From BTRF01 sp036986255 (GTDB lineage: Bacteria; Patescibacteriota; WWE3; 9FT-COMBO-53-11), in the NCBI GenBank assembly GCA_036986255.1, contig BTRF01000027.1, positions 1 through 8,476 of the forward strand: a DNA stretch of 8,476 bases, written 5' to 3'. The notes below the pieces were generated by a model. It was not told the origin of the DNA, did no database searches, and worked only from the letters and a program-made list of their open reading frames with translations. Position 1 is the stretch's first letter; every line of letters starts with the position of its first letter. A program made the position numbers and the translations under genes. Shown piece by piece: positions 6,431 through 8,476 of this stretch.

Positions 6431-7123
6431 TTAGGGCGTTAGGTAATTCTGAGCCCCGGGAGTAAGAATCACCTTGGGCTGAAGAAGCGCCCCAAAGATA
6501 AGCGGATCGCGCCGCTTTTTAAGCTCGGTAAATTCCTTCTCCGAAAGGACAGCGTAGTTAATCTCCTGCTGACGGCGTTTCTCCTCCTCCTTAACCAGTT
6601 CGGAAATCCTGCGAAGCGGTACGCGGCCCACCACTAAGATATCAATATCTTTTGGCCCGGCCACCCGCCCGAGAAGAAAGGGAATTGAAACAAAAGCAAA
6701 CTTAACCTCCCCCATCCCCCGCCCAAAAGCAAGCATCCGCCCCAACCCCTCTTCTTTAACCACCATCCCCAATACCTCATTCAAGTAGGGAAAGTCTTGG
6801 CGCAAGGAGTAAATGAGACGGTTCTTATAAGGGGATCGGGTCAGCAAACTCAAGCCAACCATATTTTCAAGCTCTCTTCTCACCGCGTTGATCTCCGCTC
6901 CCACGCGGCGGGTAATCCCGCGAACATGGTACTTGGCCCCCGGATGAAGAAGAAAGAGCTTGAGGATATCCACCCGCACTTGAGAAATAAAAAGCTGCTT
7001 GAGAGCCCTTCCGGAAGAAGACTCGGAAGTTTTCGCCACGGCTTTCTTCCGAGCTCGCCTTTTCGTCTGTCCTGGTTTAATCAATGGCATTACTTTTCCA
7101 CAGATCGGCTCGGTGAGTGACAT
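6431..7123 (-). CDS. Winged-helix DNA-binding protein with degenerate nucleotidyltransferase domain
   Basis: A basic N-terminal tail (to about residue 40) precedes a winged-helix domain at about 42-108, with FISQVRVDILKLFLLHPG, then YHVRGITRRV as the recognition-helix area and LIYSL in the wing. Residues 115-220 resemble a minimal (MNT/DNA polymerase-beta type) nucleotidyltransferase: KDIDILVVG at 158-166, EINYAVLSEKEF at 187-198 and DPLIFGALLQPKVIL at 206-220. D159 and D161 match the metal-binding DxD. By my alignment, however, the Gly-Ser that normally starts the active site is Ile147-Pro148. It is probably a non-catalytic regulator related to ArsR-like wHTH-NTase proteins; its target is unknown. 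The start could also be the second ATG (residue 12). It may share a transcript with the downstream AbrB-like gene. Confidence 0.75.
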   Translation of the reverse strand: MSLTEPICGKVMPLIKPGQTKRRARKKAVAKTSESSSGRALKQLFISQVRVDILKLFLLHPGAKYHVRGITRRVGAEINAVRRELENMVGLSLLTRSPYKNRLIYSLRQDFPYLNEVLGMVVKEEGLGRMLAFGRGMGEVKFAFVSIPFLLGRVAGPKDIDILVVGRVPLRRISELVKEEEKRRQQEINYAVLSEKEFTELKKRRDPLIFGALLQPKVILTPGAQNYLTP

Positions 7124-7137
7124 ACCCTCAAACCATA
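7124..7137 (-). promoter_or_regulatory. Possible near-leaderless promoter of the winged-helix gene
   Basis: TATGGT at 7137-7132 on the minus strand ends eight bases before the ATG at 7123; the intervening TTGAGGGT is purine-rich next to the start. It fits the TANNNT spacing pattern of the other lead genes, but it is the weakest member: two mismatches to TATAAT and no TGn extension. Confidence 0.3.
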
Positions 7138-7166
7138 AGCCAACCTGCTAAATGATCTCACCCCCC

Positions 7167-7191
7167 TTCAAAGTGTTTTGAGCTTGTTGAA
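7167..7191. repeat. AT-rich imperfect inverted repeat between DUF3048 and winged-helix genes
   Basis: The segment begins TTCAA and ends TTGAA, and contains an inner hairpin TCAAA-GTGT-TTTGA (7168-7181). The right half, TTTTGAGCTTGTTGAA, resembles the CTGAGCTTGTCGAA-type dispersed repeat I recall from many bacterial assemblies, with a few substitutions. No T-run follows on either strand, so it is not a convincing intrinsic terminator. The rest of the 71-base gap holds nothing else I can name. Confidence 0.3.
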
Positions 7192-7194
7192 TGA

Positions 7195-8349
7195 TCACTT
7201 GGAAACTATTTCAACCCACGTCAACCCCCGATTAAACTTCATCTCTTTGCTCGAACCCTGCTCAAAGAAACGCATTCTCGAAGAAAGCAACGCCCGCTTC
7301 CAAGTCGCCGGGATCTTCCTACCGTCCCGGTAAAGCACCGCCTTACCGCTGCCGGTGGTGGTATAGAGCCGATGTGAAGTCCCATCCCCCGCCGCGCGCT
7401 CAATCATATAAGTCAAAACTACATTCTTAGCGGAAAGCTGTTTTTTCGTGGCCTGGTCAAGGTGCTTCTGCCCCCCTTGCCAGCGCAGATAAGAGTTCGT
7501 TTCCCGATCGTACCTCCACTCCACCTTGTAGGCCGATAAATTCCAGAAGTTAAAGGAAAACTTTTGATTTTCCGGCAGCTCATCGTAAGGCCGATCTGCT
7601 TTAAACGTCCAACGGGCGAACTTGGGTAATTTATTTGTCCCCGGATAAAGCTTCTCCCCCGCCTTCCAAAGCTTGCCCGTGGAAGTGTAGTTTATATTGG
7701 ATAGGACGCTTCCGCCAGGAAGGAGTACCTTTCCCCCAAAGGTGTAAGTCGAGGAGCCCAGGCGAAACTGATTAAGGGAGAGAACCTTGTTGGCAGCAAT
7801 ATACGGGTGAATATTGGCTGGACCGGGGGTCGCAGCCCCTCCCACATGGGCATAGTACGCCGGAAATTCTAAAGCCCAGTCCATGAAATAAACCCGGGCG
7901 GACCGAACCGGACCCAACTTATCAACCTTCTGGCTGTGAAAAACCGCCAGAAACCGCGTGATTCCCCCCTCCGCTACGGCTTCATAGATAACATCCGCTT
8001 TCTGCAAACCGAACTGAAAAGGCCGGGCCCGCTGGTGGTTATCAACCATAACGGCCAAGGGGCGCTTACCGTTCCAAGACTTAGCCCCTTCACTAGAATA
8101 AAAAACTCCCGTGAGGGGGTGCGGTACTTCCCTCTTGATGGGGTCGGAGAGAGTGATCAGCGGCTCGCCTTCAAAAAGGCCTACGGGGTTGAGAATGGGA
8201 AGAGAAAAATACTTTGAGAGGAGGTAGTACCCTCCGCCAAGAACAAGGAAAAGGGTAAACCAAAGAGTAAGCAAAACTACGCGGCGGTGACTTTTCAACC
8301 ACCCCCAAAGTCGAGATAGTAATTTACGCGATTGTTTGCGCACTATCAT
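7195..8349 (-). CDS. DUF3048 (YerB-like) membrane-anchored extracytoplasmic protein
   Basis: A strongly basic N-terminus (residues 1-23) precedes one hydrophobic segment at about 24-44 (VVLLTLWFTLFLVLGGGYYLL), so the bulk should be held outside the membrane by an uncleaved anchor. YerB of Bacillus is a lipoprotein, but no lipobox cysteine is present here. The DUF3048 domain occupies about 77-220, with PLTG at 78-81, RPLAVMVDNHQRARPFQFGL at 96-115, ADVIYEAVAEGGITRFLAVF at 118-137, GPVRSARVYFMD at 146-157 and AHVGGA at 167-172. A DUF3048 C-terminal domain covers about 255-384 and ends GLTWVEIV. The length of 384 is normal for the family. Biochemical function is unknown; an envelope role is the usual guess. 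The ATG follows TGATATGTT by five bases, and the gene is divergent from the gene starting at 8430. Confidence 0.9.
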   Translation of the reverse strand: MIVRKQSRKLLSRLWGWLKSHRRVVLLTLWFTLFLVLGGGYYLLSKYFSLPILNPVGLFEGEPLITLSDPIKREVPHPLTGVFYSSEGAKSWNGKRPLAVMVDNHQRARPFQFGLQKADVIYEAVAEGGITRFLAVFHSQKVDKLGPVRSARVYFMDWALEFPAYYAHVGGAATPGPANIHPYIAANKVLSLNQFRLGSSTYTFGGKVLLPGGSVLSNINYTSTGKLWKAGEKLYPGTNKLPKFARWTFKADRPYDELPENQKFSFNFWNLSAYKVEWRYDRETNSYLRWQGGQKHLDQATKKQLSAKNVVLTYMIERAAGDGTSHRLYTTTGSGKAVLYRDGRKIPATWKRALLSSRMRFFEQGSSKEMKFNRGLTWVEIVSK

Positions 8350-8363
8350 TACTCAACATATCA
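8350..8363 (-). promoter_or_regulatory. Putative leaderless promoter of the DUF3048 gene (extended -10)
   Basis: TGATATGTT on the minus strand (TATGTT at 8360-8355, TGn just upstream) lies five bases (GAGTA) before the ATG at 8349. There is no Shine-Dalgarno and no recognisable -35. The spacing places the expected transcript start on the start codon. Confidence 0.45.
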
Positions 8364-8414
8364 GGTTTTCATCTTCAGAAGCAACTCGGCAGAAGCGGCT
8401 AAAATCGGACAGTT

Positions 8415-8429
8415 TGATAAAATTAAGCG
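8415..8429 (+). promoter_or_regulatory. Putative leaderless promoter of the gene at the right edge (extended -10)
   Basis: TGATAAAAT contains TAAAAT at 8418-8423 with the TGn extension at 8415-8417. It ends six bases (TAAGCG) before the ATG at 8430. It is the best -10 match in the window and is not accompanied by a Shine-Dalgarno or a clear -35. Confidence 0.55.
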
Positions 8430-8476
8430 ATGGGTAAAAAAACCAAGAAAGAAAAAGAGGTCGCACGGCTTCGGCG
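8430..8476 (+). CDS. Start of an unidentified lysine-rich protein (cut by window edge)
   Basis: From the ATG at 8430 an open frame reads MGKKTKKEKEVARLR to the end of the window, 15 complete codons. The strongly basic, lysine-rich start is too short to assign to a family. I call it a gene because a strong extended -10-like element sits six bases upstream, as for other genes here, and because it is divergent from the DUF3048 gene with an 80-base shared upstream region. Confidence 0.5.
   Translation, partial: MGKKTKKEKEVARLR

Noticed and set aside
6209..7123. Toxin-antitoxin module formed by the AbrB-like and winged-helix/nucleotidyltransferase genes
   Set aside because: Both look like antitoxin- or regulator-type proteins; no PIN, MazF, RelE or HEPN-like toxin is encoded beside either one.
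7168..7181. Hairpin TCAAA-GTGT-TTTGA as an intrinsic terminator after the DUF3048 gene
   Set aside because: The stem is only five mostly A-T pairs and no T-run follows it on either strand; on the minus strand it is followed by a G run.
7151..7196. Direct repeat AATGATC at 7151-7157 and 7190-7196 as a possible insertion footprint
   Set aside because: Seven bases is short enough to arise by chance, and nothing resembling a mobile element lies between the copies.
8377..8396. Direct repeat AGAAGC spaced 14 bases apart in the divergent 8350-8429 region as an operator
   Set aside because: Six-base repeats at this spacing are weak evidence, and no matching sites occur at the other promoters of the window.

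Overview
The window looks like a compact bacterial chromosome segment of roughly 50% GC, probably from a Patescibacteria/CPR-type organism. That placement is an inference. It rests on the very tight packing, the streamlined protein versions (an RSH alarmone enzyme of 468 residues without its C-terminal regulatory region; a 421-residue SecD and 300-residue SecF), the winged-helix/nucleotidyltransferase-like fusion, a DUF3048 surface protein, and the scarcity of usable Shine-Dalgarno sequences. No RNA gene, insertion sequence, prophage or CRISPR array is visible.

Layout, read along the minus strand from the right edge: a DUF3048/YerB-like membrane-anchored protein (7195-8349); a winged-helix protein with a degenerate nucleotidyltransferase domain (6431-7123); a small AbrB/MazE-type DNA-binding protein (6209-6397) whose end overlaps the start of secD (4953-6218); and secF (4054-4956), which overlaps secD by 4 bases. 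A single plus-strand sugar-phosphate nucleotidyltransferase (3405-4103) then faces secF tail to tail with a 50-base overlap. To its left lies a second minus-strand unit: recJ (1700-3340), an RSH-type rel (281-1687) and ychF (284 to the left edge, partial). ychF overlaps rel by 4 bases. At the right edge a plus-strand gene begins at 8430 and runs out of the window.

The order secD-secF-recJ-rel matches the secDF-recJ-apt-relA neighbourhood known from Bacillus and relatives. The differences are that apt is missing and the nucleotidyltransferase has been inserted in opposite orientation between secF and recJ. The genes serve protein export (SecDF), single-strand DNA processing (RecJ), starvation signalling at the ribosome (Rel) and a ribosome-associated ATPase (YchF), with envelope/sugar and regulatory genes alongside.

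The most informative non-coding signal is shared by all six genes that appear to lead a transcription unit. Each has a TANNNT -10-like hexamer ending only 5-8 bases before its ATG, in four cases preceded by the extended -10 element TGn. The four tightly coupled internal genes lack it at that distance. This suggests that leaderless, or nearly leaderless, mRNAs are the norm here. A quasi-palindrome lies where the -35 elements of the divergent recJ and nucleotidyltransferase promoters would be. The second notable signal is in Rel: its hydrolase site carries changes at key acidic positions, and its synthetase has an acidic, RelA-like motif where bifunctional Rel proteins have RxKD. It may be biased toward synthesis.
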